Assembly: GCA_001899175.1 (NCBI GenBank)
Contig: MKVH01000024.1
Span: forward strand, 434,001 to 498,000
Origin: Candidatus Kapaibacterium thiocyanatum
GTDB taxonomy: Bacteria > Bacteroidota > Ignavibacteria > Kapaibacteriales > Kapaibacteriaceae
Length of the DNA: 64,000 nucleotides
Direction: 5' to 3'
In this document: one piece after another, positions 1 through 10,081 of the stretch
How positions within the stretch are numbered: position 1 is the first letter of the stretch
How the letters are laid out: the number at the start of each line of letters is the position of its first letter
Program-made: the position numbers and the translations under genes
Notes under the pieces: model-generated
The model's input: the letters and a program-made list of their open reading frames with translations, nothing else
What the model was told of the DNA's origin: nothing
The model's database searches: none

Positions 1-1794
1 ACGGGTCTGACGAATTCGACGACGTTCGAGACGTTCCCCAAGCCTACCATGTGGAACCAGAACCAGCGTCCGTACGACCGTACCTATAACGGCGGTGCGT
101 CCGACGCCGTCATCGTGAAGTTCCGTGCCAATGACGGTGGACTGGAATTCTCGACCTACTTCGGCGGTGCAGGCGACGATGTCGGCAGGGGAGTCTATAC
201 CGACGCCCTGAGCCGTGTCTATGCCGTCGGTGAAACCACGTCCAACGACCTTCCTGCAACGGCCGGATTCCAGCAGACCAGGGCCGGTGGCAAGGATGCC
301 TTCTTCACGATCATTTCCGACGACGGCAAGGAACTCGTGGGCTGTACCTACTATGGTGGTACGGGCGACGAAATCGTGGCCCGGTGCGAGCCGGATGCCG
401 CCAACGGAGCCGTGATCGTCGGAACGACGACATCGGTTGGTCTCAAGGTCGAAGGCGCCGGTTCCAGCAGCGAACGCAAGGGCGGTGTGGATGCCTTCGT
501 GGCCTCGGTCTCGACGGCGGCCCTGAAGTTCGCCACGGTATTCGGCGGCAGTGGCAACGACACGCCGACGGACGTCGTCGTCGACGCCAACGACGACTAT
601 TACGTCGGAGGTTATACGACATCGACCGACGTGCCTTCCGGCCTCACGCCCTTCCAGGGTGGATACGGCGGAGGTGCGACCGACGGCTTCCTCATGAAGT
701 ACGCCAAGGGCACGATGGACCTGCAGGTTCCGCGTGGTGGAGAAGCATGGTGCATCGGTACGAACCAGGCGATTTCGTGGGGCGTCCTCGAAGGAGCCGT
801 GGATACGTACATGCTCGAGCTTTCTCCGGACAACGGTCAGACCTGGAAGGAACTGGCCAAGGACATCACGGCGAAGACCTATCTCTGGAAGCCCGACACG
901 TCGCTGGTTCCCGGAGGTCAGTACAAGATCCGTCTCTGGTCTTCGCGCGGCCATCTCAGCGTCAGTGCTGCGACGTTCACGCTGAACGCACCGCCGGCCA
1001 TCACGACGCAGCCGCAGGCAGTCTCCGGTTGCGAAGGTGCCGAGGCCAGGCTTTCCGTAGATGTGAAGGGCACGAATATCCGCTATCAATGGCGCCGTAA
1101 CGGCGGCAACATCAACGGTGCGATCGCTGCTACCTACGTCATTCCGTCCCTGTCCGCCGCGAGCGCCGGCAAGTACGACGTCGTCGTGACCGGTGCCTGC
1201 AATCCGTCGGTGACGAGCCATCAGGTGGAAGTTTCGGTCTCTGCGGCGACGGCCATCACGAAGCAGCCGGAGAACGTCACCGTCGAGAAGAACTCTCCCT
1301 TCACGCTTTCCGTGGAAGCGTCGGGCGGGGGACTGACCTATCAATGGAAACTCAACGACGAGAACATTCCCGCACCGAAGGGTACGGCCCGTCAGTTGAC
1401 GGTGTCGTCCGCACAGCAGTTCGATGAAGGATCCTACAAGTGCGTCGTGACCGGTACATGCGGAACCGCTACGTCCGACGCGGTGACGGTGAGCGTTACG
1501 ACCGTAGGCGTCGATGAAGAGCCTGCCGTCGCCGCTTCGGCCATCCGTCTGCTCGGTCCCACGCCTGCCTCCGACGTCGTCCGCATCCAATGCACGTTCC
1601 GCACCTCTTCCGCAGCTACGCTGCGCGTCGTGGACGAGCGTGGCCGCGTCGTGTCGGTGGTCGATCTCGGTAACGTCGATGCGGGCCTGCGCACACTCGA
1701 CATTCCGGTCGGCGAGCTGGGCGGGGGCGTCTATCTCTTCGAGATCAACGGCGGTGGTCTCCATGATGCAGTTCGTGGAGTCGTGGCACGATGA
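1..1794 (+). CDS. T9SS surface protein with SBBP repeats and Ig-like domains (5' end cut off)
   Basis: The reading frame is open from base 1, so the N-terminus, including any signal peptide, lies outside the window. Residues about 30-235 are beta-propeller-like SBBP repeats, seen as recurring YFGG/VFGG...GD and VGGxTTS motifs. A segment at about 250-330 resembles the Kre9/Knh1-type Ser/Thr adhesin fold (PRGGEAW...ISW). Two Ig-like domains follow at about 335-510, each with a YQW core. The last 85 residues resemble a T9SS type A sorting domain (LRVVDERGRVV, GGGVYLFEI). It is a tandem paralogue of the next gene, which shows the missing N-terminal architecture. Role inferred: secreted or cell-surface protein. 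The ligand is unknown. Confidence 0.85.
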   Translation, partial: TGLTNSTTFETFPKPTMWNQNQRPYDRTYNGGASDAVIVKFRANDGGLEFSTYFGGAGDDVGRGVYTDALSRVYAVGETTSNDLPATAGFQQTRAGGKDAFFTIISDDGKELVGCTYYGGTGDEIVARCEPDAANGAVIVGTTTSVGLKVEGAGSSSERKGGVDAFVASVSTAALKFATVFGGSGNDTPTDVVVDANDDYYVGGYTTSTDVPSGLTPFQGGYGGGATDGFLMKYAKGTMDLQVPRGGEAWCIGTNQAISWGVLEGAVDTYMLELSPDNGQTWKELAKDITAKTYLWKPDTSLVPGGQYKIRLWSSRGHLSVSAATFTLNAPPAITTQPQAVSGCEGAEARLSVDVKGTNIRYQWRRNGGNINGAIAATYVIPSLSAASAGKYDVVVTGACNPSVTSHQVEVSVSAATAITKQPENVTVEKNSPFTLSVEASGGGLTYQWKLNDENIPAPKGTARQLTVSSAQQFDEGSYKCVVTGTCGTATSDAVTVSVTTVGVDEEPAVAASAIRLLGPTPASDVVRIQCTFRTSSAATLRVVDERGRVVSVVDLGNVDAGLRTLDIPVGELGGGVYLFEINGGGLHDAVRGVVAR

Positions 1795-1872
1795 TCGGTA
1801 CCCAACTCACGGAAGAACCACCAGTGGAAAGGTCGATGTAGTTATTATCAACCTTTTTCGTTTATTGCGAGC

Positions 1873-4434
1873 ATGCTACACCTCTCTACAATCCGGGCAC
1901 GTGTCGGGAGACACGTAATTGTTGTGGTGGCATTCGCCGCCGCTATGTGTGTGACCGCCAGGGCGAATACGGCGGGAAAACCACTCGTTCATGCAAGACT
2001 GTTCGGTGGGGACCAGGAAGAGTCCATCACCGGGATCGCAACGATGCCTAATGGTCGGGTCGCCGTTTGTGGAAGAACGTCGACCCAGACCCTGCAGCCT
2101 CTCGCACAGGGAGGCCTGCAGTCCGAGCATGGCGGATCGGAAGACGCCTTCGTCTGCGTCATGTCGTCCGATCTGAAGACGATCCACGCATGGACGTTCA
2201 TCGGCGGAACGAGGAACGACGGGGCGACCGCTCTGGCGGTCGACTCCGAAGGGGACATCGTCGTCATCGGCGAAACGGAGTCCACCAACTTCCCGATGAT
2301 CAAGGGATCGATCGGCCAGACGTATTCGGCCGGAATCGACGGCTTCATCGTGAAGCTGTCGCCCGGACTCGATACGCTCAGATTCGGATGCTACATCAAC
2401 GGCAGCAAGGACGAACATCCCAAGGCAGTGGCCCTGGACGGTACCAGGAGCATCTTCATCTGCGGCAGCACGTCGTCGCCGTCGGGCTTCCCGTTGAACA
2501 GTGCCTACGACCATACCCATAACGGTGGGCTCGACGGCTTCATCATGAAGGTCCAGGGCATCGGAAGCGGTATCGGCTATGCGTCGTACTTCGGCAGCGA
2601 AGGCGACGAGGAGTTCACGGCACTGTGCGTGCCGAACAATTCCGCCGTCATCGTCACCGGCTATACGACGTCCCAGAACTACGAGACATATCCGAAATAC
2701 GATCCATGGGTCTGGCAACAGAGCCGGCCGTACGACTGGACCTACAACGGCGGTACGACGGACGCGATCGTGACGAAGTTCATGATCGATGGGGGAGGCT
2801 TGATCTTCTCCACGTTCTTCGGTGGTAACGACAACGAAGTCGGACGCGGCGTCGCCGTCGACAGCAGGAATCGCGTGATGGTCGTCGGCGAGACGACGTC
2901 GCCCGATCTCCCGATGGTTTCCGGCCTGCAGACGGCATTCCGTGGAGGCAAGGACATATTCCTGGCCCAGCTCACCGAAGACGGCAAGACCCTCGTAGGT
3001 TCCACCTACTACGGCGGCAGGGGCGACGACGTACCGACGGCGATCGCGATGGCGAATCAGGACGTCTGCCTCATCGCCGGTTCGACGACGTCGAGGGACA
3101 TCGAATCGATGGGCGCAGGATCGACGGGACAGATGAGCGGGGCCACGGATGCCTTCCTGCTTTCGCTCAACACCAGCACGCAGTTCTTCGCGACGTTGAT
3201 GGGATGGCAGGATACCGATCAGGTGCTCGCCATCTGCAAGGACAGTCGCGGTGACGTCTACCTCGGTGGCGTCACGTCATCACCCAGTGTCGTCGCGGCG
3301 GACGGTACCTTCGAGAATGCGGGCGAGGCACCGACGACCGACGGTTTCGTCGTCAAGTATGCCTTCGGCTTCGTGCAACTGACGACGCCGCGCGGCGGAC
3401 AGAGTCTATGTGCGGAGAACGCGATCAGCATTTCCTGGACGACGGAAGGAATGCCCGCCAACCAGGAATATTCCGTCGTGTTGCTTCATGACGGTGTCGA
3501 ACATACGGTCATCACTCCCAGAACGCCAGCGAATTCCGTGATATGGACGCCACCGATGGGACTGGATCCGAACGCGAAATGGGCGGTTGCCGTCAGGTCG
3601 ACCCGTGGCCATCTCTCGTACACGGAGCCCGATCTCACCATCGTGATGCCGTCCCATATCACGCGGCAGCCGTCGTCGGCCAAGGTATGTCCTGGTTCAT
3701 CGGTGACCTTCAGTGTCGAGGCCGACGGGACGAATCCCCGATATCAATGGCGTCGCAACGGCTCGCCCATCAATGGGGCTACGGACAATGTCCTGACCGT
3801 CGTGGCCGAATCGGCCACTCAGGCAGGAACGTACGATGTCCTCGTCAACGGAGTCTGCGGTGTGGGCCAGACGTCCCAGCCGGCTATCCTGTCGATCGGT
3901 GCGGGCATCGCCATCGTCCACGAACCCACGGACGTCACGGTCGATGCTGGCCAGCCCGTCCGGCTTGCAGTGGAAGCCCGTGGCGAACAGCTCACCTACA
4001 GGTGGGAGAAGGACGGAATGGTGCTTCCCGCGTATTCCGGCGGAACCCTCGATATTCCCTCGGCCTCGGTACGGGATGGCGGCGCATATCGTTGCTTCAT
4101 CACGTCCCGTTGCGGTGATACCGCCACACGGACCGTCATCGTGAAGGTCAACGGTGCCGTATCGGTCGCCGACGATACGGAGATTTCCGCCGTCGTGGCC
4201 GTCCATCCCAATCCGGCTTCCGGACGATTCACCGTCTCGATGAATTCGGTGACGGATGGCACCGTCCACCTGCGCCTGCTCGACATGACGGGCCGGACGT
4301 TATGGGAATATGCGGGGGCCGGTGAAGTGGCCGGTATGGACGTAGACGTCCGTCATCTTGCCGCTGGCACCTACTATCTCATGGCCGATTCCGGCATACA
4401 ACGAAGCAGCCTACGGATCGTCATAGTGGACTGA
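1873..4434 (+). CDS. T9SS surface protein with SBBP repeats and Ig-like domains
   Basis: 853 residues. The first ~31 residues form a signal peptide (basic start, then VIVVVAFAAAMCVTARA). SBBP repeats occupy about 35-490, a Kre9/Knh1-like segment about 500-590 (TTPRGGQSLC), two Ig-like domains about 595-760 (YQWRRNG, YRWEKDG), and a T9SS-like C-terminal domain about 770-853 (VHPNPASGRF, LAAGTYYLMAD). The domain order matches the upstream gene throughout, so the two are a tandem duplication. The ATG at 1873 is chosen because it directly precedes the signal peptide; TTTATTGCG at 1861-1869 resembles the promoter motif in front of other genes here. A strong terminator follows. Function beyond surface display is not recognisable. 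Confidence 0.88.
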   Translation: MLHLSTIRARVGRHVIVVVAFAAAMCVTARANTAGKPLVHARLFGGDQEESITGIATMPNGRVAVCGRTSTQTLQPLAQGGLQSEHGGSEDAFVCVMSSDLKTIHAWTFIGGTRNDGATALAVDSEGDIVVIGETESTNFPMIKGSIGQTYSAGIDGFIVKLSPGLDTLRFGCYINGSKDEHPKAVALDGTRSIFICGSTSSPSGFPLNSAYDHTHNGGLDGFIMKVQGIGSGIGYASYFGSEGDEEFTALCVPNNSAVIVTGYTTSQNYETYPKYDPWVWQQSRPYDWTYNGGTTDAIVTKFMIDGGGLIFSTFFGGNDNEVGRGVAVDSRNRVMVVGETTSPDLPMVSGLQTAFRGGKDIFLAQLTEDGKTLVGSTYYGGRGDDVPTAIAMANQDVCLIAGSTTSRDIESMGAGSTGQMSGATDAFLLSLNTSTQFFATLMGWQDTDQVLAICKDSRGDVYLGGVTSSPSVVAADGTFENAGEAPTTDGFVVKYAFGFVQLTTPRGGQSLCAENAISISWTTEGMPANQEYSVVLLHDGVEHTVITPRTPANSVIWTPPMGLDPNAKWAVAVRSTRGHLSYTEPDLTIVMPSHITRQPSSAKVCPGSSVTFSVEADGTNPRYQWRRNGSPINGATDNVLTVVAESATQAGTYDVLVNGVCGVGQTSQPAILSIGAGIAIVHEPTDVTVDAGQPVRLAVEARGEQLTYRWEKDGMVLPAYSGGTLDIPSASVRDGGAYRCFITSRCGDTATRTVIVKVNGAVSVADDTEISAVVAVHPNPASGRFTVSMNSVTDGTVHLRLLDMTGRTLWEYAGAGEVAGMDVDVRHLAAGTYYLMADSGIQRSSLRIVIVD

Positions 4435-4438
4435 CTGG

Positions 4439-4465
4439 AAAAACGGGGTAATACGCCCCGTTTTT
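4439..4465 (+). terminator. Intrinsic terminator after the SBBP protein pair
   Basis: A perfect 10-bp inverted repeat (AAAAACGGGG / CCCCGTTTTT) with a 7-base loop (TAATACG) starts 5 bases after the stop codon. The 3' arm ends in five Ts, so this is a classical intrinsic terminator. It separates the surface-protein pair from the suf operon. Confidence 0.85.
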
Positions 4466-4494
4466 ACCGCGCCAAAAGCGGACTAAAAAAGTCG

Positions 4495-4503
4495 TATATT
4501 GCG
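4495..4503 (+). promoter_or_regulatory. Promoter -7 element of the suf operon (TATATTGCG)
   Basis: TATATTGCG lies 25 bases upstream of the sufB ATG. The same nonamer precedes nuoM at 35215 and a variant (TATATTTGCG) precedes the DUF1573 gene at 42136. It resembles the Bacteroidota -7 element TAnnTTTG. A short inverted repeat, GACT-5-AGTC at 4481-4493, abuts it upstream and could be an operator, possibly for the Rrf2 protein encoded in this operon; that link is speculative. Confidence 0.5.
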
Positions 4504-4528
4504 GCTCTGAATCCGCGTGGACACCACT

Positions 4529-5974
4529 ATGGCTAACGATCAACAGGTGCTGGACGACGTCGTCCAGAGCGAATACAAATACGGGTTTGAATCGAATATC
4601 GAGCAGGACCTCCTCCCGAAAGGGCTGAGCGAGGACGTCGTCCGATTCATTTCCGCCCGCAAGGAAGAACCCGAGTGGATGCTCGAATGGCGTTTGAAGG
4701 CCTATCGCCACTGGCTGACGATGAAGGAGCCTGTCTGGCCGAACGTGCATTATCCCAGGATCGATTTCCAGGACATCATCTACTATGCGGCTCCGAAGAA
4801 GAAGGTCGAGCTGAACAGCCTCGATGAAGTCGATCCCGAATTGCTGGCGACCTTCGCCAAACTGGGCATCCCTCTCGAAGAGCAGAAACTGCTTTCAGGT
4901 GTGGCCGTCGACGCAGTTCTGGACAGTGTCTCCGTGAAAACGACCTTCCAGGAAGCGCTGAAGGAGAAGGGGATCATCTTCTGCTCCATGAGCGAAGCGG
5001 TCAGGGAGCATCCCGATCTTGTCCGCCGTTACATCGGTTCCGTCGTACCCGCGACGGACAACTACTACGCAGCCCTGAACAGTGCCGTCTTCAGTGACGG
5101 TTCGTTCTGCTACATCCCGAAGGGCGTGCGCTGCCCGATGGAACTCAGCACGTATTTCCGCATCAATGCCCGTAACACCGGCCAGTTCGAACGCACGCTG
5201 ATCGTTGCCGACGAGGGCAGCTACGTGAGCTACCTCGAAGGCTGTACGGCGCCGCAACGCGACGAGAACCAGCTCCATGCGGCGGTCGTCGAACTGGTGG
5301 CGCATACGGATGCCGAGATCAAGTACTCCACGGTCCAGAACTGGTATCCCGGAGACAAGCACGGCAACGGGGGCATCTACAACTTCGTCACCAAGCGCGG
5401 GATCTGTGAAGGCCCCCGTTCGAAGATTTCATGGACGCAGGTGGAAACGGGTTCGGCCATCACCTGGAAGTATCCCAGCGTCGTGCTCAAGGGTGACGAT
5501 TCGGTGGGCGAGTTCTACAGCGTCGCCGTCACCAACAACATGCAGCAGGCGGATACCGGTACGAAGATGACGCACATCGGGCGCAACACGCGTTCGCGCA
5601 TCGTCTCCAAGGGTATCTCGGCCGGCAAGAGCCAGAACTCGTACCGCGGCCTCGTCAAGGTGCTCAAGAAGGCCGCCAATGCGCGGAATTTCTCGCAGTG
5701 CGACTCGCTTCTCATCGGCGACCAGTGCGGGGCTCACACCTTCCCGTATCTCGAAGTCGCCAACAGGAATGCCATCGTGGAACACGAAGCCACGACGTCG
5801 AAGATCGGCGAGGACATCCTCTTCTACTGCAATCAGCGTGGCATCGCCACCGAAGAAGCCGTAGCCCTGATCGTGAACGGCTATTGCCGCGACGTGATCA
5901 ATCAACTGCCCATGGAGTTCGCCGTCGAAGCGCAGAAGCTTCTGGCCATTTCCCTGGAAGGCAGCGTAGGTTAA
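4529..5974 (+). CDS. sufB: Fe-S cluster assembly scaffold SufB
   Basis: Central scaffold subunit of the cytosolic SufBCD complex that builds Fe-S clusters from SufS/SufE-derived sulfur. 481 residues from the ATG, the usual SufB length. Diagnostic segments are [19 protein letters not shown], containing the conserved cysteine used in sulfur transfer, and [10 protein letters not shown] plus [12 protein letters not shown] near the C-terminus, which hold the cysteine and glutamate used in cluster formation. An in-frame GTG at 4517 would add four residues, but it lies very close to the TATATTGCG promoter element, so the ATG is preferred. It is the first gene of the suf run; sufC starts 46 bases downstream. 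Confidence 0.97.
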   Translation: MANDQQVLDDVVQSEYKYGFESNIEQDLLPKGLSEDVVRFISARKEEPEWMLEWRLKAYRHWLTMKEPVWPNVHYPRIDFQDIIYYAAPKKKVELNSLDEVDPELLATFAKLGIPLEEQKLLSGVAVDAVLDSVSVKTTFQEALKEKGIIFCSMSEAVREHPDLVRRYIGSVVPATDNYYAALNSAVFSDGSFCYIPKGVRCPMELSTYFRINARNTGQFERTLIVADEGSYVSYLEGCTAPQRDENQLHAAVVELVAHTDAEIKYSTVQNWYPGDKHGNGGIYNFVTKRGICEGPRSKISWTQVETGSAITWKYPSVVLKGDDSVGEFYSVAVTNNMQQADTGTKMTHIGRNTRSRIVSKGISAGKSQNSYRGLVKVLKKAANARNFSQCDSLLIGDQCGAHTFPYLEVANRNAIVEHEATTSKIGEDILFYCNQRGIATEEAVALIVNGYCRDVINQLPMEFAVEAQKLLAISLEGSVG

Positions 5975-6020
5975 GGCCCGTATCAGGATCGAATCACAAT
6001 CACGTATTTCAAGTCCAGTC

Positions 6021-6785
<765 letters not shown>

Positions 6786-6787
6786 TC

Positions 6788-8104
6788 ATGAGTATCGAAC
6801 GATTCAGCAGCGATGTCCAGAGTGCCTTCGTGTCGCGCGAGCGTCACGTGAACGGTCATGCCGACGGTCCGTTGCATACGGCCCGACGCAATGCCCTCGA
6901 AGCCTATACGCGCCAGGGTGTGCCGACGACGAGGCATGAAGAGTGGAAGTATACGAATCTCATGCCCCTCATGGGACTCGACTTCGTTCCCGCCGAAGGG
7001 CCTGCGGACTTCGCACCCGCGTCCGTTCCGCCGCTGCCCGGCGTCGATGCATGGAAGATCGTCATGGTCAACGGCATCTTCGATGCCGCGTCGTCGACAC
7101 TGCCGAACGGTGTCGAAGGGCTCCATGTCCTCCCGCTGACGGATGAACTGGTCGCAGGCGATGCATCGGTGCGGGAGAAGATCAACACGACCTTGCCGAT
7201 GGATACGCATCCCTTCGTGGCCCTGAACACGGCCATAGCCCATGGCGGCATGGTCATCAAGGTCGATGTCAGGACGATCGTCGACCGTCCGGTGCATGTC
7301 GTCATCATCGGCACGTCGCCGTCGAACAACGTGCTGCACACGCCGCGTATCCTCATCATCGCCGAAGCCTTTTCGTCGCTGCACGTCATCGAATCGCATC
7401 ATACCGTCGGGACCCATGCCGCTCTCGGTGTTGCCGTGACGGAGATCTTCGGTGCCGAAGAAAGTCATGTGAATTACACGAAGCTCGTCGACGACGTATC
7501 GCTCGGCCATCATATCGGATATACCGGCGTACATCTCGACAAGGCAGCCAAGGCAGTATGTATGACGTCGTGTACAGGTGGTGCCTTCACGCGGAACGAT
7601 CTGTCCATCAGATTACTCCATCCCACGGCCGAGGGATATCTCTACGGCGTATCCGTGCTGGATGGCAAGGAGTATGCGGACAATCACACCGTCGTGGACC
7701 ATACCGTGCCGTACTGTCATAGTGAAGAGCTCTACAAGGGCATCTACAACGGATCGTCGACGGGCGTGTTCAACGGCAAGATCTACGTGCGTCCGCAGGC
7801 ACAGAAGACGACGGCCTATCAATCGAATCATACGCTGTTGCTCAGCGACGGCGCACAGGTGAATGCGAAGCCGCAGCTCGAGATATGGGCCGACGACGTG
7901 AAGTGCTCCCACGGAGCCACGAGCGGCCAACTCGACGAGGAAGCCATCTTCTACCTCCGCTCCCGTGGACTCGGCGTCGACGACGCGCGCGCGCTGCTCA
8001 CCTTCGCCTTCGCTGCGGACGTGACGTCCCATCTCGAACATGAAGGGCTGCGCACCTTCATCGAAGAACGCATTCAGAACAAACTGGAATCCTGGCGGGA
8101 TTGA
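6788..8104 (+). CDS. sufD: Fe-S cluster assembly protein SufD
   Basis: Partner of SufB in the SufBC2D scaffold. 438 residues from the ATG that follows the sufC stop by two bases; the frame stays open further upstream inside sufC, but a longer start is unlikely. The N-terminus has the SufD hallmark RHEEWKYTNL. The beta-helix region and C-terminal helices contain VKCSHGATSGQLDEEAIFYL, including the conserved histidine of SufD, and SRGLGVDDARALL. The stop overlaps the sufS start region. Confidence 0.95.
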   Translation: MSIERFSSDVQSAFVSRERHVNGHADGPLHTARRNALEAYTRQGVPTTRHEEWKYTNLMPLMGLDFVPAEGPADFAPASVPPLPGVDAWKIVMVNGIFDAASSTLPNGVEGLHVLPLTDELVAGDASVREKINTTLPMDTHPFVALNTAIAHGGMVIKVDVRTIVDRPVHVVIIGTSPSNNVLHTPRILIIAEAFSSLHVIESHHTVGTHAALGVAVTEIFGAEESHVNYTKLVDDVSLGHHIGYTGVHLDKAAKAVCMTSCTGGAFTRNDLSIRLLHPTAEGYLYGVSVLDGKEYADNHTVVDHTVPYCHSEELYKGIYNGSSTGVFNGKIYVRPQAQKTTAYQSNHTLLLSDGAQVNAKPQLEIWADDVKCSHGATSGQLDEEAIFYLRSRGLGVDDARALLTFAFAADVTSHLEHEGLRTFIEERIQNKLESWRD

Positions 8105-8112
8105 CCGTCGTG

Positions 8113-9339
8113 ATGCTACAGCAGGATATCATATCGCATCTCCGGGAGCAATTCCCGATCCTCGAACGATCGGTGCACGATCGCCCACTCGTCTATCTCG
8201 ACACGGCGGCCACGGCACAGAAGCCCAAGGTCGTGATCGATGCCATCGCCTCGTACTACTCGGTGTCGAACAGCAACGTCCATCGCGGCGCTCACGCGCT
8301 CGCGGCGGAGGCGACAGGTCTCTACGAGGATGCACGTCATATGGCGGCCATGCTGCTGCATGCCGCGCGTATGGAAGAGATCGTGTTCACGAAGGGAACG
8401 ACGGAAGGCATCAACCTCGTGGCTTCGGCATGGGGAGCGGCCAACGTGGGAAACGACGACGAGATCCTCGTGACGTACATGGAACATCATGCCAATATCG
8501 TACCGTGGCAGATGCTCTGTGAACGTACGGGAGCGACCTTGCGTGTGGTGCCGATCCACGACGACGGTTCGCTGGACATGGACGCCTGTGCGTCGATGAT
8601 GAACGAACGTACGCGGATGGTCGCCGTAACGCATGTCTCCAATACGCTTGGGACCGTCAATGACGTCGCGGCCATATGCGCCATGGCTCGCAGGTACGGT
8701 GCCGCTACGCTCGTCGATGGCGCGCAGGCAGTGCCCCACGTTGCCGTCGACGTCCAGGCCATCGGCTGCGACTTCTACGTCTTCTCCGCGCACAAGCTCT
8801 ACGGTCCGACGGGCTTCGGAATCCTCTACGGCCGATACGATGTGCTGAACGCCATGCCGCCGTATCAGGGGGGGGGATCGATGATCTCGCGGGTGTCCTT
8901 CGAGAAGACGACCTACAACGACGTCCCGATGCGCTTCGAAGCCGGTACCCCGCACATCGCCGGTGCCGCCGGGCTCGCTGCTGCGATACGATGGTTCATG
9001 GACATCGATCATGCGATGCTGCTCGAGCACGAGCGTGAACTCACGACGGCAGCGACGACCGGACTGACGTCGATCGACGGGCTGCGCATCATCGGCAACG
9101 CCCCCGGAAAACTCGGCATCGTCTCCTTCGTGGTCGACGGTGTCCATGCCCACGACATCGGTACGCTGATCGATGCCATGGGGGTGGCCATCAGGACCGG
9201 ACACCACTGTACGCAGCCGCTGATGGAGCGCTTCGGCGTGACCTCCACGGCTCGTGCTTCCTTCGCCTGCCACACGACGCGTGAAGAGGTCGACATCCTG
9301 GTCGATTCCGTCAACAAGGCCGTGAGAATGCTGCGATGA
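8113..9339 (+). CDS. sufS: Cysteine desulfurase SufS (NifS/Csd group II)
   Basis: PLP-dependent enzyme that removes sulfur from cysteine as an enzyme persulfide for the Suf scaffold. About 409 residues. The PLP lysine is in SAHKLYGPTGFGILYG, and the active-site cysteine is in RTGHHCTQPLM, the short loop typical of group II (SufS) enzymes, which need SufE. Starts at TTG 8101 or GTG 8110 are also possible; ATG 8113 is chosen. The conserved Gly-Gly-Gly motif is encoded by a run of nine G residues (8868-8876), an unusual slippage-prone tract in a core gene. The stop overlaps sufE by four bases. Confidence 0.95.
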   Translation: MLQQDIISHLREQFPILERSVHDRPLVYLDTAATAQKPKVVIDAIASYYSVSNSNVHRGAHALAAEATGLYEDARHMAAMLLHAARMEEIVFTKGTTEGINLVASAWGAANVGNDDEILVTYMEHHANIVPWQMLCERTGATLRVVPIHDDGSLDMDACASMMNERTRMVAVTHVSNTLGTVNDVAAICAMARRYGAATLVDGAQAVPHVAVDVQAIGCDFYVFSAHKLYGPTGFGILYGRYDVLNAMPPYQGGGSMISRVSFEKTTYNDVPMRFEAGTPHIAGAAGLAAAIRWFMDIDHAMLLEHERELTTAATTGLTSIDGLRIIGNAPGKLGIVSFVVDGVHAHDIGTLIDAMGVAIRTGHHCTQPLMERFGVTSTARASFACHTTREEVDILVDSVNKAVRMLR

Positions 9340-9770
9340 CCATCGATGCGACGATCGACGACCTGATCCGGACCTTCGACACGATGCCATCGTGGGAGGA
9401 CCGCTACGCCCAGCTCATCTCCATGGGCAAGGGTCTGGCCGCGTATCCGGAAGAACACCGGAGCGAGCGCTATCAGGTCAAGGGATGTCAGTCCCAGGTA
9501 TGGTTGTTTCCCTCGTTCGACGGCAACCTCGTCCATTTCGAAGCCGACAGCGATGCCCTCATCGTGAAGGGGCTGATCGCACTCCTCATGTCCATCTACA
9601 ATGACCGCACGCCGCAGGAGATCGTGGCCACGCCGACCGATTTCATCCAACGTATCGGCCTGGAACAGCATCTCTCCCAAAACCGTGCGAACGGGCTGGT
9701 TGCCATGCTCAAACAGATAAAGTTGTACGCACTCGCCTTCTCGGCCATGCAGAAAGGACGTCCGGCATGA
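9336..9770 (+). CDS. sufE: Sulfur acceptor protein SufE
   Basis: Accepts persulfide sulfur from SufS and passes it to SufB. 144 residues, normal for SufE. The acceptor cysteine is in VKGCQSQVWL (about residue 50) and the N-terminus has the usual W-x-x-R-Y-x-x-L-I-x-x-G pattern (WEDRYAQLISMGKGL). The ATGA overlap with sufS and the overlap with the next gene imply translational coupling. The group II type of SufS next door fits a SufE rather than a SufU partner. Confidence 0.95.
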   Translation: MTIDATIDDLIRTFDTMPSWEDRYAQLISMGKGLAAYPEEHRSERYQVKGCQSQVWLFPSFDGNLVHFEADSDALIVKGLIALLMSIYNDRTPQEIVATPTDFIQRIGLEQHLSQNRANGLVAMLKQIKLYALAFSAMQKGRPA

Positions 9771-10081
9771 ACACTGACGCGCATCTGCGGGACAAGGTTA
9801 TCGAAGCGTTACAGACGATCTACGATCCCGAGATCCCGATCAATATCTACGAACTCGGACTGATTTACGAAGTTCGCGTCGTCGACGGGGCGGCCGTGCA
9901 TATTCTCATGACGCTGACGACTCCCAATTGTCCGTCCGCCCAGTCGCTACCTGCCGAAGTCGAACAGAAGGCCAGGTCCGTGGAAGGCGTCACGGACGTG
10001 ACCGTACAGATTACCTTCGATCCGCCGTGGGACAAGACCATGATGTCCGAGGCCGCTTTGTTTCAAATCGGGTTGTTCTGA
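9767..10081 (+). CDS. SUF-associated DUF59/MIP18 family protein (SufT/PaaD-like)
   Basis: 104 residues. Matches the DUF59 family: DPEIPINIYELGLIYEV near the N-terminus, the conserved TTPNCPSAQSLP segment with its single cysteine, and ITFDPPWDKTMMSEA near the C-terminus. Family members linked to suf operons help mature Fe-S proteins; PaaD is the relative in phenylacetate degradation. Overlaps sufE by four bases, and its stop overlaps the start of the reductase gene by one base (TGATG). The Fe-S maturation role is well supported by context; the exact step is unknown. Confidence 0.9.
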   Translation: MNTDAHLRDKVIEALQTIYDPEIPINIYELGLIYEVRVVDGAAVHILMTLTTPNCPSAQSLPAEVEQKARSVEGVTDVTVQITFDPPWDKTMMSEAALFQIGLF

